Shown: positions 44,907 through 53,261, counted from the stretch's first letter. The stretch: 53,261 bases of DNA from Hansschlegelia zhihuaiae (GCF_004103825.1 NZ_RYFI01000002.1:273515-326775), one strand, 5' to 3'. The notes: generated by a model not told the origin, from the letters alone. Program-made: numbers and translations.

Positions 44907-45593
44907 TCAGTCGATCGCGACGAAGCGGTCGACATGCTCGCGAAGCTTGAGCGTGTGTTCGCGCACAAGACGCTCGGCTCTTTCGCCGTTTCTCGCCTCA
45001 AGCGCCTCGACGATGTCCTTGTGATCGACGATCGACCTGCGGGCGCGGTCGCGCTCGAAGATCGTGCGCCGCCGGATCGCGCGGACATGAGTGAACAATC
45101 CGTTGGCCATGTCGGCGATCATCTTGCAGCGCGACAGCGCGATGATCGCCTGATGGAAACGGATGTTGACGTCGGAATATTCGAACATGTGCGAACCGAC
45201 GTCGCCGGCGCTGAAACCGTCGACGAGTTCGTGGAGCGCGGCGATCTCCTCGTCGGCGGCGACCTCGACCGCGAGCCGCGCCGCCATGCTCTCGAGCGCG
45301 GCCCAGACCGCGATCATCTCCAGCATCTCGGCCTTGGTCTTGCGGGCGATGTAGATTCCCCGACGCGGCACGATCCGCACGAGACCTTCCTGCTCGAGCT
45401 GAGCCAGCGCCTCCCGGAGCGGCGTGCGGCTGACGCCGAACCGCAGAGACAAAGCGCGCTCGTCAAGTCGGAGCTGCGCCTCGTCGTCATAGATGTTCAT
45501 GCCCGCGATCGCGCTCTTCAGCGCCTCGTAGGCGCGCGCCTTCAGGCTCGGCGCCTCGTCGATCGGCCTAATGTCTAAATCGGCGTTCGCCAT
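44907..45593 (-). CDS. GntR-family (FadR/FCD subfamily) transcriptional regulator
   Basis: The 228-residue protein has an N-terminal winged helix-turn-helix (LKARAYEALKSAIAGM, LDERALSLRFGVSRTPLREALAQLEQEGLV) and a C-terminal FCD ligand domain with metal-binding histidines (VNIRFHQAII, REHTLKLREHV). FCD regulators usually sense small organic acids, so oxalate, oxalyl-CoA or formyl-CoA are reasonable effectors. The ATG at 45593 was chosen over upstream frame extension. It is divergent from the transporter genes and upstream of oxc. Two copies of a TGG-CCA type operator lie in the intergenic region and one before the acyl-CoA synthetase gene. Confidence 0.9.
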   Translation of the reverse strand: MANADLDIRPIDEAPSLKARAYEALKSAIAGMNIYDDEAQLRLDERALSLRFGVSRTPLREALAQLEQEGLVRIVPRRGIYIARKTKAEMLEMIAVWAALESMAARLAVEVAADEEIAALHELVDGFSAGDVGSHMFEYSDVNIRFHQAIIALSRCKMIADMANGLFTHVRAIRRRTIFERDRARRSIVDHKDIVEALEARNGERAERLVREHTLKLREHVDRFVAID

Positions 45594-45642
45594 GATATGC
45601 CTTACGCCAGACTGGCGGGCCGTTTTCGGCCTCCGTGGTTCT

Positions 45643-45652
45643 TGGCATACCA
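45643..45652. promoter_or_regulatory. putative GntR operator, site 1
   Basis: TGGCATACCA is palindromic in its outer arms (TGG/CCA) and has the form typical of FadR-subfamily GntR sites. It lies 50 bases upstream of the gntR start codon in the divergent promoter region. Confidence 0.55.
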
Positions 45653-45700
45653 TACATCCAGCCAATAACCCGACGCAACAGGCGATTTTGGGCCCTTTTT

Positions 45701-45716
45701 GTTGCTGCAGTGCAAC
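45701..45716. promoter_or_regulatory. inverted repeat in the gntR/tctA divergent region
   Basis: GTTGC and GCAAC form 5-base arms around TGCAGT between the two putative GntR sites. It might be an additional regulator site or a chance palindrome. Confidence 0.25.
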
Positions 45717-45730
45717 ATAAAAAAGGCATA

Positions 45731-45740
45731 TTGCATACCA
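45731..45740. promoter_or_regulatory. putative GntR operator, site 2
   Basis: TTGCATACCA matches site 1 at nine of ten positions. It lies 91 bases upstream of the tctA start codon and is preceded by another GGCATA half-site. Confidence 0.5.
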
Positions 45741-45830
45741 GCTGCGCTCGGCTTAGCCTGTCGGGCAAAAGCGGCCAGGATCGGACTCGAATGTCCGGCC
45801 GAAAGACCGTCACAATGGGTGGAGGAACGC

Positions 45831-47345
45831 GTGGAGGACTTCAGCTCCCTTATGGGCGGCTTCGCCGTCGCCATCTCGGGATACAACATCCTGCTGATGG
45901 TCGTCGGCATCCTGCTCGGCGTCATCATCGGCGTGCTGCCAGGTCTCGGCGGCGCGAACGGCGTCGCGATTCTTCTCCCGCTCACCTTCGGCATGGATCC
46001 GACCTCCGCGATCATCATGCTGACGAGCATCTACTGGGGCGCGCTGTTCGGCGGGGCGATCACCTCAATCCTGTTCAACATCCCGGGCGAACCGTGGTCG
46101 GTGGCCACCACCTTTGACGGCCACCCGATGGCGCAGAAAGGCAAGGCCGACGAGGCCCTGGTCGGCGCCTTCACTTCGTCCTTCGTCGGCGCGATCTTCG
46201 CCGTCGTCCTGATCACCTTCCTGGCGCCGGTGATCGCGAAATTCGCGCTGAGGTTCGGCCCGGCGGAATTCTTCGCGGTCCAGTTCCTGACTTTCGCGAG
46301 CTTCCTCGGCATGGGTCGAGGCTCGGCGATGAAGACGCTGGCCTCGATGTGCCTGGGCTTCGCGCTCGCCTCCGTCGGCCTCGACGGCGTCACCGGGACG
46401 CTGCGCCTGACCTTCGGCTATGACGAGCTGCTGAACGGCTTCAAGTTCCTCGTCGCGGTCATCGGGCTGTTCGGCATCGGCGAGATTCTATCGTCGATGG
46501 AGGAGGGGCTCGCCTTCCGCGGCGCCGCCGCGAAGCTCAAGATGGACGCCGTGATCCGGACCTGGCGGCAGTTGCCGCGGATGGCCGTCACCTTCTTGCG
46601 CAGCTGCATCGTCGGCTCCTGGATGGGCATCACGCCCGGCGGCGCCACCCCGGCCTCGTTCATGGGCTACGGCCTCGCGAAGCGGTTCTCGCGGAACGGC
46701 CGGAACTTCGGCAAGGGCGAGCTCGAGGGCGTCGTCGCGCCCGAGACGGCCGCGCACGCCGCCGGCACCGCGGCGATGCTTCCGATGCTAACGCTCGGCA
46801 TTCCCGGGTCGCCGACCGCGGCGGTGCTGCTCGGCGGCCTGCTGATCTGGGGCCTGCAGCCCGGACCGCTGCTCTTCGTCGAGCAGAAGGAGTTCGTCTG
46901 GGGTCTGATCGCCTCAATGTATATGGGCAACGTGGTCGGCCTCGTGATCGTGCTGACATGCGTGCCGCTGTTCGCCGCGATCCTGCGGGTGCCGTTCTCG
47001 ATCATCGCGCCCGCCATTGTCGTGGTCTGCGCGATCGGCGCCTACACCGTGAACAACTCGATGTTCGACGTGTGGATGATGCTGGTGTTCGGCGTGATGG
47101 GCTACCTGTTCACGAAGCTCGGCTATCCGCTGCCGCCTCTGGTGCTGGCGCTGGTGCTCGGCGATCAGGCTGAAAGCTCGTTCCGTCAGGCCATGCTCAC
47201 GTCGCAGGGCGACGTGACGGTGTTCTGGCACAACTGGCTGTCGGGCGGCATCATGACGCTCGGCGTGATCCTCGCCCTGTGGCCGCTGGTCTCCATGCTG
47301 CTGGGCAAGAAAGAAGGCGACGACAAGGTCACGACCACCGCCTAA
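45831..47345 (+). CDS. tctA: tripartite tricarboxylate transporter, large permease (TctA)
   Basis: The 504-residue membrane protein is the large subunit of a TTT-family secondary transporter driven by an ion gradient and fed by a periplasmic binding protein. It shows the duplicated TctA motifs VIIGVLPGLGGANGVAILLPLTFG and SWMGITPGGATPASFMGYGLAKR, and about eleven or twelve helices. The start is a GTG at 45831 behind GGAGGA. The two other subunits follow, in the order A-C-B rather than the common C-B-A. Its place between gntR and oxlT points to oxalate or a related dicarboxylate as cargo, which is inferred from context. Confidence 0.9.
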   Translation: MEDFSSLMGGFAVAISGYNILLMVVGILLGVIIGVLPGLGGANGVAILLPLTFGMDPTSAIIMLTSIYWGALFGGAITSILFNIPGEPWSVATTFDGHPMAQKGKADEALVGAFTSSFVGAIFAVVLITFLAPVIAKFALRFGPAEFFAVQFLTFASFLGMGRGSAMKTLASMCLGFALASVGLDGVTGTLRLTFGYDELLNGFKFLVAVIGLFGIGEILSSMEEGLAFRGAAAKLKMDAVIRTWRQLPRMAVTFLRSCIVGSWMGITPGGATPASFMGYGLAKRFSRNGRNFGKGELEGVVAPETAAHAAGTAAMLPMLTLGIPGSPTAAVLLGGLLIWGLQPGPLLFVEQKEFVWGLIASMYMGNVVGLVIVLTCVPLFAAILRVPFSIIAPAIVVVCAIGAYTVNNSMFDVWMMLVFGVMGYLFTKLGYPLPPLVLALVLGDQAESSFRQAMLTSQGDVTVFWHNWLSGGIMTLGVILALWPLVSMLLGKKEGDDKVTTTA

Positions 47346-47423
47346 GTGCTGCATCGCAACCGATGCCGTTCCGGGTGAAATCAACAAGCCGCGAAAACAG
47401 CGGCGATTCTGGGAGGACTGCGC

Positions 47424-48446
47424 ATGCTTGCTAAGACACTGAGGTCAACCGCGCTCAAGCTCGGCGCAGCCTGCGCTCTGATGGCCGGACTGGTTCCCGG
47501 CGTCGCCAACGCCTGGGAGCCGACCAAGGCCGTCACTTTCATCATCCCGGCGGGCACCGGCGGCGGCGCCGACCAGATGGCGCGCTTCATCCAGGGCGTG
47601 ATCCAGAAGAACAACCTGATGGACAAGCCCGTCGTCGTCATCAACAAGGGCGGCGGCGCAGGCGCCGAAGGCTTCATCGAGATGAAGGCGTCGAAAGCCG
47701 ATCCCCACAAGATCATCATCACGCTTTCGAACCTGTTCACGACCCCGCTCGGCACTGGCGCGCCCTTCAACTGGAAGGACATGAAGCCGGTTTCGATGCT
47801 CGCGCTCGACCAATTCGTCCTGTGGACCAACGCCGAGAAGAACTATCCCGACGCCAAGGCCTATGTCGACGCGGTGAAGGCCGCGCCGGACCGGCAGTTC
47901 AAGATGGGCGGCACCGGCTCCAAGCAGGAAGACCAGATCATCACCGCCGCGATCGAGAAGCAGCTCGACGGCAAGCACTTCACCTATGTGCCCTATGACG
48001 GCGGCGGCAAGGTCGCGGTCCAACTGGTCGGCGGCCACGTCGATTCGAGCGTCAACAACCCGATCGAGGCGGTCGCGCAGTGGCGCGGCAAGCAACTGAA
48101 GCCGCTCTGCATCTTTGACTCGAAGCGCTCGACCTACACCGACAAGGTGACGGACGACATGGCGTGGAGCGACATCCCGACCTGCATGGAGTCTGGTCTC
48201 CCGGTCGAGTACCAGATGCTGCGCGGCATCTTCACGACCTCGGGCGCGACCGACGAGCAGGTCCAGTTCTATGTCGATCTGTTCAAGAAAGTCCGCGAGA
48301 CCGAGGACTGGAAGGAGTTCATGAAGAAGGGCGCCTTCAACCAGACCACGATGTCCGGGCCCGAGTTCGAGAAGTGGCTGACCGCCGCCGAGGCCAAGCA
48401 CAAGGAGCTCATGCAGGGCGCCGGCTTCCTGGCCGCGAGCCAGTGA
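47424..48446 (+). CDS. tctC: tripartite tricarboxylate transporter, substrate-binding protein (TctC/Bug)
   Basis: The 340-residue periplasmic protein has a signal peptide (LRSTALKLGAACALMAGLVPGVANA) and the TctC/Bug fold that grips carboxylates with backbone amides. Family landmarks are AVTFIIPAGTGGGADQMARF, VVVINKGGGAGAEG and the GGTGSKQEDQ loop. It delivers substrate to TctA/TctB. It follows tctA by 78 bases behind a GGGAGGA site. Confidence 0.9.
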   Translation: MLAKTLRSTALKLGAACALMAGLVPGVANAWEPTKAVTFIIPAGTGGGADQMARFIQGVIQKNNLMDKPVVVINKGGGAGAEGFIEMKASKADPHKIIITLSNLFTTPLGTGAPFNWKDMKPVSMLALDQFVLWTNAEKNYPDAKAYVDAVKAAPDRQFKMGGTGSKQEDQIITAAIEKQLDGKHFTYVPYDGGGKVAVQLVGGHVDSSVNNPIEAVAQWRGKQLKPLCIFDSKRSTYTDKVTDDMAWSDIPTCMESGLPVEYQMLRGIFTTSGATDEQVQFYVDLFKKVRETEDWKEFMKKGAFNQTTMSGPEFEKWLTAAEAKHKELMQGAGFLAASQ

Positions 48447-48499
48447 GCCCGGCCTGACCTTGGGCTGAACAAGCGATCCGCGGAGGCGACAAGAACGTC

Positions 48500-49027
48500 A
48501 TGAGCGACATCACCGAACCGACCCCCGAAGAACGTGATGAGCCGGCGCTCGTGAGCATGAGGACGGCCGACATCGTGGTCGCCTGCCTGTTCCTCGTCGC
48601 CTCCGCGATCGTGATCTCCGACAGCATCCGTCTCGGCTTCCACTGGAAGCCGAACGAAGGCCCCGCGCCGGGCTATTTCCCGTTCTACATCGCAGTCGCG
48701 ATGGCGATCGCCAGCGCGATCAACCTCGCCCGCGCCGTGATCTCGAAATCCGAGGCCGACGAGACGCTCACCACCAGGACCGGCGTGTTCCGCATGTCGG
48801 CGATCTTCGTCCCGGCGGTGATCTATGTCCTCGCGACAAGCTATATCGGGATCTATGTCGCGTCCGCGATCTACATCGCGGCCTTCATGTATTTCTTCGG
48901 CAAGTTCGCCATCTGGAAGGCGCTCGCCGTAGCGCTCACGATCTCCTTCGTGAGCTTCATGATGTTCGAAGTGTGGTTCCTCGTTCCGCTCCCCAAGGGG
49001 CCGGTCGAGGCCGCTTTCGGCTTCTGA
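48500..49027 (+). CDS. tctB: tripartite tricarboxylate transporter, small permease (TctB)
   Basis: The 175-residue membrane protein has four hydrophobic segments in the TctB arrangement: VVACLFLVASAIVI, YFPFYIAVAMAIASAI, AIFVPAVIYVLATSYIGIY and a C-terminal helix. The conserved GPAPGYFPF loop after helix 1 is typical of the family. It completes the three-part transporter and follows tctC by 53 bases. Confidence 0.9.
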   Translation: MSDITEPTPEERDEPALVSMRTADIVVACLFLVASAIVISDSIRLGFHWKPNEGPAPGYFPFYIAVAMAIASAINLARAVISKSEADETLTTRTGVFRMSAIFVPAVIYVLATSYIGIYVASAIYIAAFMYFFGKFAIWKALAVALTISFVSFMMFEVWFLVPLPKGPVEAAFGF

Positions 49028-49111
49028 TCCGACGGCTCTTCTGAGCCGCCCCGGGCCGTCGACGACAAGCCGGCGACCGCTGACATCGTAAACAGTGCCA
49101 GGAGGCGTTTC

Positions 49112-50431
49112 ATGGGAACGCTCAGCGACGGCGCGCGCCCGGAGGCGCGCGTCAGCGACACCTATCGCTGGATGCAGCTCGCCATCGGCGTGATCTGCAT
49201 GGTGATGATCGCGAACCTGCAATATGGCTGGACGTTCTTCGTCCCCGACATCCAGGAGAAATTCGGCTGGGATCGCGCGTCGATCCAATGGGCGTTCACG
49301 CTGTTCGTGCTGTTCGAGACCTGGCTGGTGCCGATCGAGGGCTGGGCCGTGGACGAATACGGCCCCCGGGTCGTGGTGATCTTCGGCGGGCTGATGTGCG
49401 GCGTCGGCTGGGTGATCAACGGGATCGCAAGCTCGCTGCCGATGCTCTACACCGGCCAGGTGATCGCCGGCGTCGGCGCGGGCGCGGTCTACGGCACATG
49501 CGTCGCGAGCGCGCTCAAATGGTTTCCTGACAAGCGCGGCCTCGCGGCCGGCATCACGGCGGCCGGCTTCGGCGCGGGCTCCGCGCTCACCGTCGCGCCG
49601 ATCCAAGCCACGATCGCAAGCGCCGGATACCAATCGGCGTTCATCTATTTCGGCGTCGGGCAGGCGGCGATCATCATGCTGATGTCGCTGTTCCTGGTTT
49701 CGCCGAAAGCCGGCCAGACTCCGGCTCCGACGGTCTCGGCCAAAATCGTGCAGACCCGGCGGGACTACAGCCCGCGCGCGGTGCTCAAGCATCCGATCTT
49801 CTGGCTGATGTACTTCATGTTCGTGATCGTCGGCGCCGGCGGCCTGATGGTCACCGCGAACCTGAAGCCGATCGCCGCCGACCTCCACATCGACAAGGTC
49901 TCGGTCACGCTGATCGGGCTGACGATGACCACCGTGACCTTCGCGGCCACGATCGACCGCATCCTGAACGGCCTGACGCGACCCTTCTTTGGATGGATCT
50001 CCGACCGCATCGGCCGCGAGAACACGATGTTCATCGCCTTCGGGATCGAGGGCGTCGGCATCTACATGCTCTATCTCTGGGGCCACGACCCGATCTGGTT
50101 CGTGATCCTGTCGGGCCTCGTGTTCTTCGCCTGGGGCGAGATCTACTCGCTGTTCCCCTCGACCTGCACCGACACCTTCGGCGCCAAGTTCGCCGGCGCC
50201 AACGCCGGCCTGCTCTACACGGCCAAGGGCACCGCCGCGCTGCTGGTGCCGTTCGCCAACATGCTTCAGTCGTCGAGCGGCTCCTGGGACGGCGTCTTCC
50301 TGATCGCCGCCGGCGCCAACATCCTGGCCTCGCTGCTCGCGATCTTCGTGCTGAAGCCCTGGCGCCGCAGCGTCGTGGCCAACGCCCGCATCGAACACCG
50401 CGGCGCGCCCGTCGGCGCGCCCGCCGAGTGA
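49112..50431 (+). CDS. major facilitator, oxalate/formate antiporter family (OxlT-like)
   Basis: The 439-residue protein has 12 membrane helices and the OxlT family signature, including YGWTFFVPDIQEKFGW in helix 1 and TLFVLFETWLVPIEGW in helix 2. The positively charged residues that bind oxalate in Oxalobacter OxlT have likely counterparts: the arginine in NGLTRPFFGW and the lysine in LLYTAKGTAA. It would exchange external oxalate for internal formate, the product of the Frc-Oxc cycle. It lies 84 bases after tctB and ends at a strong hairpin. Confidence 0.88.
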   Translation: MGTLSDGARPEARVSDTYRWMQLAIGVICMVMIANLQYGWTFFVPDIQEKFGWDRASIQWAFTLFVLFETWLVPIEGWAVDEYGPRVVVIFGGLMCGVGWVINGIASSLPMLYTGQVIAGVGAGAVYGTCVASALKWFPDKRGLAAGITAAGFGAGSALTVAPIQATIASAGYQSAFIYFGVGQAAIIMLMSLFLVSPKAGQTPAPTVSAKIVQTRRDYSPRAVLKHPIFWLMYFMFVIVGAGGLMVTANLKPIAADLHIDKVSVTLIGLTMTTVTFAATIDRILNGLTRPFFGWISDRIGRENTMFIAFGIEGVGIYMLYLWGHDPIWFVILSGLVFFAWGEIYSLFPSTCTDTFGAKFAGANAGLLYTAKGTAALLVPFANMLQSSSGSWDGVFLIAAGANILASLLAIFVLKPWRRSVVANARIEHRGAPVGAPAE

Positions 50432-50437
50432 CCTCGC

Positions 50438-50466
50438 GCGGGCCGGGACGCCTCGTCCCGGCCCGC
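50438..50466 (+). terminator. strong hairpin after the OxlT-like gene
   Basis: GCGGGCCGGGACG (50438-50450) and CGTCCCGGCCCGC (50454-50466) are perfect 13-base arms with a 3-base loop. There is no T-run, so it may act as a 3' stabiliser or a factor-assisted terminator for the tct-oxlT transcript. Confidence 0.6.
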
Positions 50467-50605
50467 TGCTCCCGACGCCGGATCCGCTCCGGCGCGCATT
50501 CCAAGTAATCGACGGGCCGATACCGGTCGGGCCGAAGCATTTCTGCGTCCAACGGCTGCGTCGACGAGATCCGGAAAGATTTCTTGCCGAAACAGCCGAG
50601 CGGCC

Positions 50606-50632
50606 TTGACAGCGCCCTGAACTGGTATGCCA
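50606..50632 (+). promoter_or_regulatory. promoter with third putative GntR operator before the acyl-CoA synthetase
   Basis: A TTGACA -35 element lies at 50606-50611. TGGTATGCCA at 50623-50632, the exact reverse complement of site 1 near gntR, falls where the -10 region should be. A regulator bound here would block polymerase, which fits repression relieved by an oxalate-derived effector. Confidence 0.5.
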
Positions 50633-50731
50633 AATGCCAATGCAAGGGCCGAGATACGATCCGGCGCGCCGCCGTCATGCGCTGCGCCTGCCGGAGGTCC
50701 GACGAAAAGCGCCCGCAAGGAGGGACCGCCC

Positions 50732-52912
50732 ATGACCGTGACCCAATTCGCCGCTTCCGCGCCCTCCCGGCGCGCCGACAATGAAAGCGCAGCCGTCCGC
50801 AAGGTGCTGGACGGCGTCCGCGCCGACGGCCGCACGGCGCTGACCGCGCCCGAAGCCAAGATCGTCTGCGACGCCTACGGCATTCCGCTGCCCAAGGAGG
50901 GCCTCGCGACCTCGGCCGAGCAGGCCTCGCGCCTCGCCTCGTCGATCGGCTACCCGGTGGTGATGAAGATCGTCTCCGCCGACATCCTGCATAAGACCGA
51001 CGCCGGCGGCGTCATCGTGGGCGTCAAGTCCGACGGAGACGCCCGTTCGGCCTATGACACGATCCTCGCCAACGCCAGGCGCTACAAGGCCGACGCCAAG
51101 ATCGAGGGCGTCCAGATCCAGCAGATGCTGCCCTCCGGCGCGATCGAGACGCTGGTCGGCGCGATCACCGATCCCTCCTTCGGCAAGCTGATCGCCTTCG
51201 GCCTCGGCGGCGTGCTGGTCGAGGTGCTGAAGGACCTGACCTTCCGCCTCGCGCCGGTCAGCCACGAACAGGCGCTCGGCATGCTTTCCTCCATCAAGGC
51301 CCAGGAGATGCTGGACGGCGTGCGCGGCTCCGCGGCCGTCAATCGCGAGGCGCTCGCCGACATCCTGGTCAACGTCTCGGCGCTGCTCGAGGATTTCCCC
51401 GAGATCGAGGAGCTCGACCTCAACCCGGTGTTCGCGACCGACAAATTCGCGACCGCGGTCGACGCCCGGATCGTCTGCAATTTCGAGGCGCGCAAGGAGC
51501 GTTATCGCCCCGACCAGGGCGCGATCGTCACGGCGATGAACCGCATCTTCCACCCGAAGGCGGTCGCAGTGATCGGCGCCTCCAACGAGGCCGGCAAGAT
51601 CGGCAACTCGGTGATGAAGAACCTGATCAATGGCGGCTACAAGGGCGTCATTGTCCCGGTGCACCCCAAGGCAGAAGAGATCGAGGGCACCAAGGCCTAC
51701 AAGTCCGTGCTCGACTATGACGGCGAGGTCGACGTCGCGGTGTTCGCGGTGCCGGCGAAGTTCTGCGTCGGCGCGATGGACGAGGTCGGCCGCAAGGGCA
51801 TTCCCGGCGCGGTGATGATCCCGTCGGGCTTCGCCGAGACCGACAACCAGCCGCTGCAGGACGAGCTGCTCGAGACCGCCCGCAAGCACGACGTCCGGAT
51901 CATGGGTCCGAACATCTACGGCTTCTACTACACGCCGGAAAACCTCTGCGCGACCTTCTGCACGGCGTTCAACGTCAAGGGCAAGGCGGCGCTGTCGTCG
52001 CAGTCCGGCGGCGTCGGCATGTCGATCATCGGCTTCGCCCGCTCGACCAAGATGGGCGTCTCCTCGATCGTCGGCCTCGGCAACAAATCCGACATCGACG
52101 AGGACGATCTGCTCACCTTTTTCGAGCAGGACCCGAACACCGACCTGATCGCGATGCATTGCGAGGACCTGAAGGACGGCCGCTCCTTCGCCGAGGTCGC
52201 GAGCCGCGTCTCGAAGAAAAAGCCCGTCATCATGCTGAAGGCCGGCCGCACGGCCTATGGCGCGAAGGCTGCGGCGAGCCACACCGGCGCGCTCGCGGGC
52301 AACGACAAGATCTATGACGACGTGCTGAAGGCCTCGGGCGTGATCCGCGCGCCGTCGCTGCGCGGCATGCTGGAGATGGCCCGCGGCGTGCAGGTCCTGC
52401 CGGCGCCGAAGGGCGAGAACGTGCTGATCATCACGGGCGCCGGCGGTTCGGGCGTGCTGCTGTCCGACGCCTGCTTCGACAACGGGCTGACGCTGATGAA
52501 GATGCCCGAGGATCTGGACGCGGCATTCCGCAAATTCATCCCGCCCTTCGGCGCAGCCGGCAATCCGGTCGATATCACCGGCGGCGAGCCGCCCGTGACC
52601 TATCAGAACACGGTCCGGCTCGGGCTCGAGGACGACCGCATCCACGCGCTGATCCTCGGCTACTGGCACACGATCGTGACGCCGCCGTTGGTGTTCGCCG
52701 ACAAGATGATCGAGGTCGTGACCGAGGCGCGCGCCAAGGGCGTCGACAAGCCGATCGTCGCGTCGCTGGTCGGTGACGTCGAGGTCGAGGCGGCCTGCGA
52801 GAAGCTCTACGACCACGGCGTCGTGGCCTACCCCTACACGACCGAGACGCCGGTCGAGGTGCTGGGCGCGAAGTACAAGTGGGCCCGCGCGGCCGGCCTC
52901 ATCAAGGGCTGA
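50732..52912 (+). CDS. NDP-forming acyl-CoA synthetase (acetate-CoA ligase family)
   Basis: The 726-residue protein joins both halves of an ADP-forming acyl-CoA synthetase. Residues about 20-260 are an ATP-grasp domain (GYPVVMKIVSADILHKTDAGGV, LDLNPVFA). Residues about 270-400 are a CoA-binding Rossmann domain (VAVIGASNEAGKIGNSV), followed by ligase domains with the phosphohistidine at about His517 in ASHTGALAG. The order beta-then-alpha is the reverse of many archaeal and eukaryotic members. The usual GPNCLG motif reads GPNIYGFYY here. The ATG at 50732 follows AAGGAGGG. With a shared operator and oxalate neighbours it may make oxalyl-CoA or formyl-CoA; that is inferred. Confidence 0.88.
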   Translation: MTVTQFAASAPSRRADNESAAVRKVLDGVRADGRTALTAPEAKIVCDAYGIPLPKEGLATSAEQASRLASSIGYPVVMKIVSADILHKTDAGGVIVGVKSDGDARSAYDTILANARRYKADAKIEGVQIQQMLPSGAIETLVGAITDPSFGKLIAFGLGGVLVEVLKDLTFRLAPVSHEQALGMLSSIKAQEMLDGVRGSAAVNREALADILVNVSALLEDFPEIEELDLNPVFATDKFATAVDARIVCNFEARKERYRPDQGAIVTAMNRIFHPKAVAVIGASNEAGKIGNSVMKNLINGGYKGVIVPVHPKAEEIEGTKAYKSVLDYDGEVDVAVFAVPAKFCVGAMDEVGRKGIPGAVMIPSGFAETDNQPLQDELLETARKHDVRIMGPNIYGFYYTPENLCATFCTAFNVKGKAALSSQSGGVGMSIIGFARSTKMGVSSIVGLGNKSDIDEDDLLTFFEQDPNTDLIAMHCEDLKDGRSFAEVASRVSKKKPVIMLKAGRTAYGAKAAASHTGALAGNDKIYDDVLKASGVIRAPSLRGMLEMARGVQVLPAPKGENVLIITGAGGSGVLLSDACFDNGLTLMKMPEDLDAAFRKFIPPFGAAGNPVDITGGEPPVTYQNTVRLGLEDDRIHALILGYWHTIVTPPLVFADKMIEVVTEARAKGVDKPIVASLVGDVEVEAACEKLYDHGVVAYPYTTETPVEVLGAKYKWARAAGLIKG

Positions 52913-53092
52913 CCGCCGGCCGACGCCGAGCTTCCCCTCGTCCGCCGATCCCGGACGCCGCCTTCCCGACAATCGGGCGGCGTCCGCGAGGGTCCGCCGC
53001 TCTCCCGGGCGGACGCGCGGCAGCCGCCGCGCCGGACGAGGGGTCTTTTCGGCTCGCTGTAAGAACAGAAACGTCTTGAGGAACGTCCGCCG

Positions 53093-53261
53093 ATGAACAT
53101 CCACGAATATCAGGCGAAGGCATTGCTTCGCGACTACGGCGCCCCGGTGCCGAACGGTTTTCCGATCTTCGAGGCCGGGGAGGCCGAGAATGCGGCGAAC
53201 GCGCTTGGCGGCCCTGTGTGGGTTGTGAAGTCACAGATTCATGCGGGGGGCCGCGGCAAGG
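53093..53261 (+). CDS. sucC: succinyl-CoA synthetase beta subunit, N-terminal part (cut by window end)
   Basis: The first 56 codons read [21 protein letters not shown] and then [14 protein letters not shown], the N-terminal ATP-grasp start of the SucC family. The [14 protein letters not shown] form matches SucC of Alphaproteobacteria better than malate-CoA ligase MtkA, but the fragment is too short to exclude the latter. It follows the acyl-CoA synthetase gene by 180 bases on the same strand. The remainder lies outside the window. Confidence 0.8.
   Translation, partial: MNIHEYQAKALLRDYGAPVPNGFPIFEAGEAENAANALGGPVWVVKSQIHAGGRGK

Noticed and set aside
50675-53104. Very long open frame on the minus strand opposite the acyl-CoA synthetase gene
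   Set aside because: High GC produces long antisense frames. The translation is low-complexity (Arg, Asp, Val, His-rich) with no family motif, and the plus strand encodes a clear enzyme.

Overview
The window is high-GC, densely coded DNA with an Alphaproteobacterial character, most likely Hyphomicrobiales (Rhizobiales). The signs are the hom-glpX-recJ order, two copies of the short palindromic repeat common in that order, an ExoD homologue, a class I PHA synthase, an extended UrtB, and a sucC start typical of the class. The species cannot be named from this stretch. No insertion sequence, phage or CRISPR array is visible, and base composition looks even.

Layout. Positions 1-11,800 are housekeeping: argC, a PHA synthase with a long basic tail, an RTX calcium-binding protein, an AlaC-type aminotransferase, hom, glpX, recJ and exoD. 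A tRNA-Glu(UUC) follows at 11,856. Next come a response regulator split by a frameshift in a GC-dinucleotide tract and a lone IS3-OrfA-like helix-turn-helix gene (12.2-13.5 kb).

Positions 13.8-26.9 kb hold two facing amide-nitrogen units. The plus-strand unit is a urea/short-amide ABC transporter (urtABCDE type) plus an FmdA-type formamidase. The minus-strand unit is nitrilase, branched-chain-type ABC transporter and amidase. It is preceded by a leader that folds into possible alternative pairings and ends in an intrinsic-terminator hairpin just upstream of the start codon, a candidate riboswitch or attenuator.

Positions 27.3-40.7 kb are mixed. They contain an RND efflux pump with a 40-residue membrane protein overlapping its stop codon, a sulfotransferase-TPR protein, a cytochrome P450, a secreted protein of unknown function, an AceK-like kinase/phosphatase, a PAS-GGDEF-EAL protein and a free EAL protein.

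Positions 40.7-52.9 kb form an oxalate catabolic island. On the minus strand are a GntR/FCD regulator, oxalyl-CoA decarboxylase (oxc), formyl-CoA:oxalate CoA-transferase (frc) and a free-standing homologue of the hydrolase domain of 10-formyl-THF dehydrogenase. On the plus strand are a tripartite tricarboxylate-type transporter (tctA, tctC, tctB), an OxlT-like antiporter and an NDP-forming acyl-CoA synthetase. A palindromic motif TGGYATRCCA lies in the gntR/tctA divergent region and again before the synthetase gene, so one regulator may control the island. The inferred logic is that oxalate enters by TTT and/or OxlT, is activated by Frc (perhaps primed by the synthetase), and is decarboxylated by Oxc to formyl-CoA. 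The formyl group is then released as formate or handled by the FDH-like protein. The window ends in the first codons of sucC.
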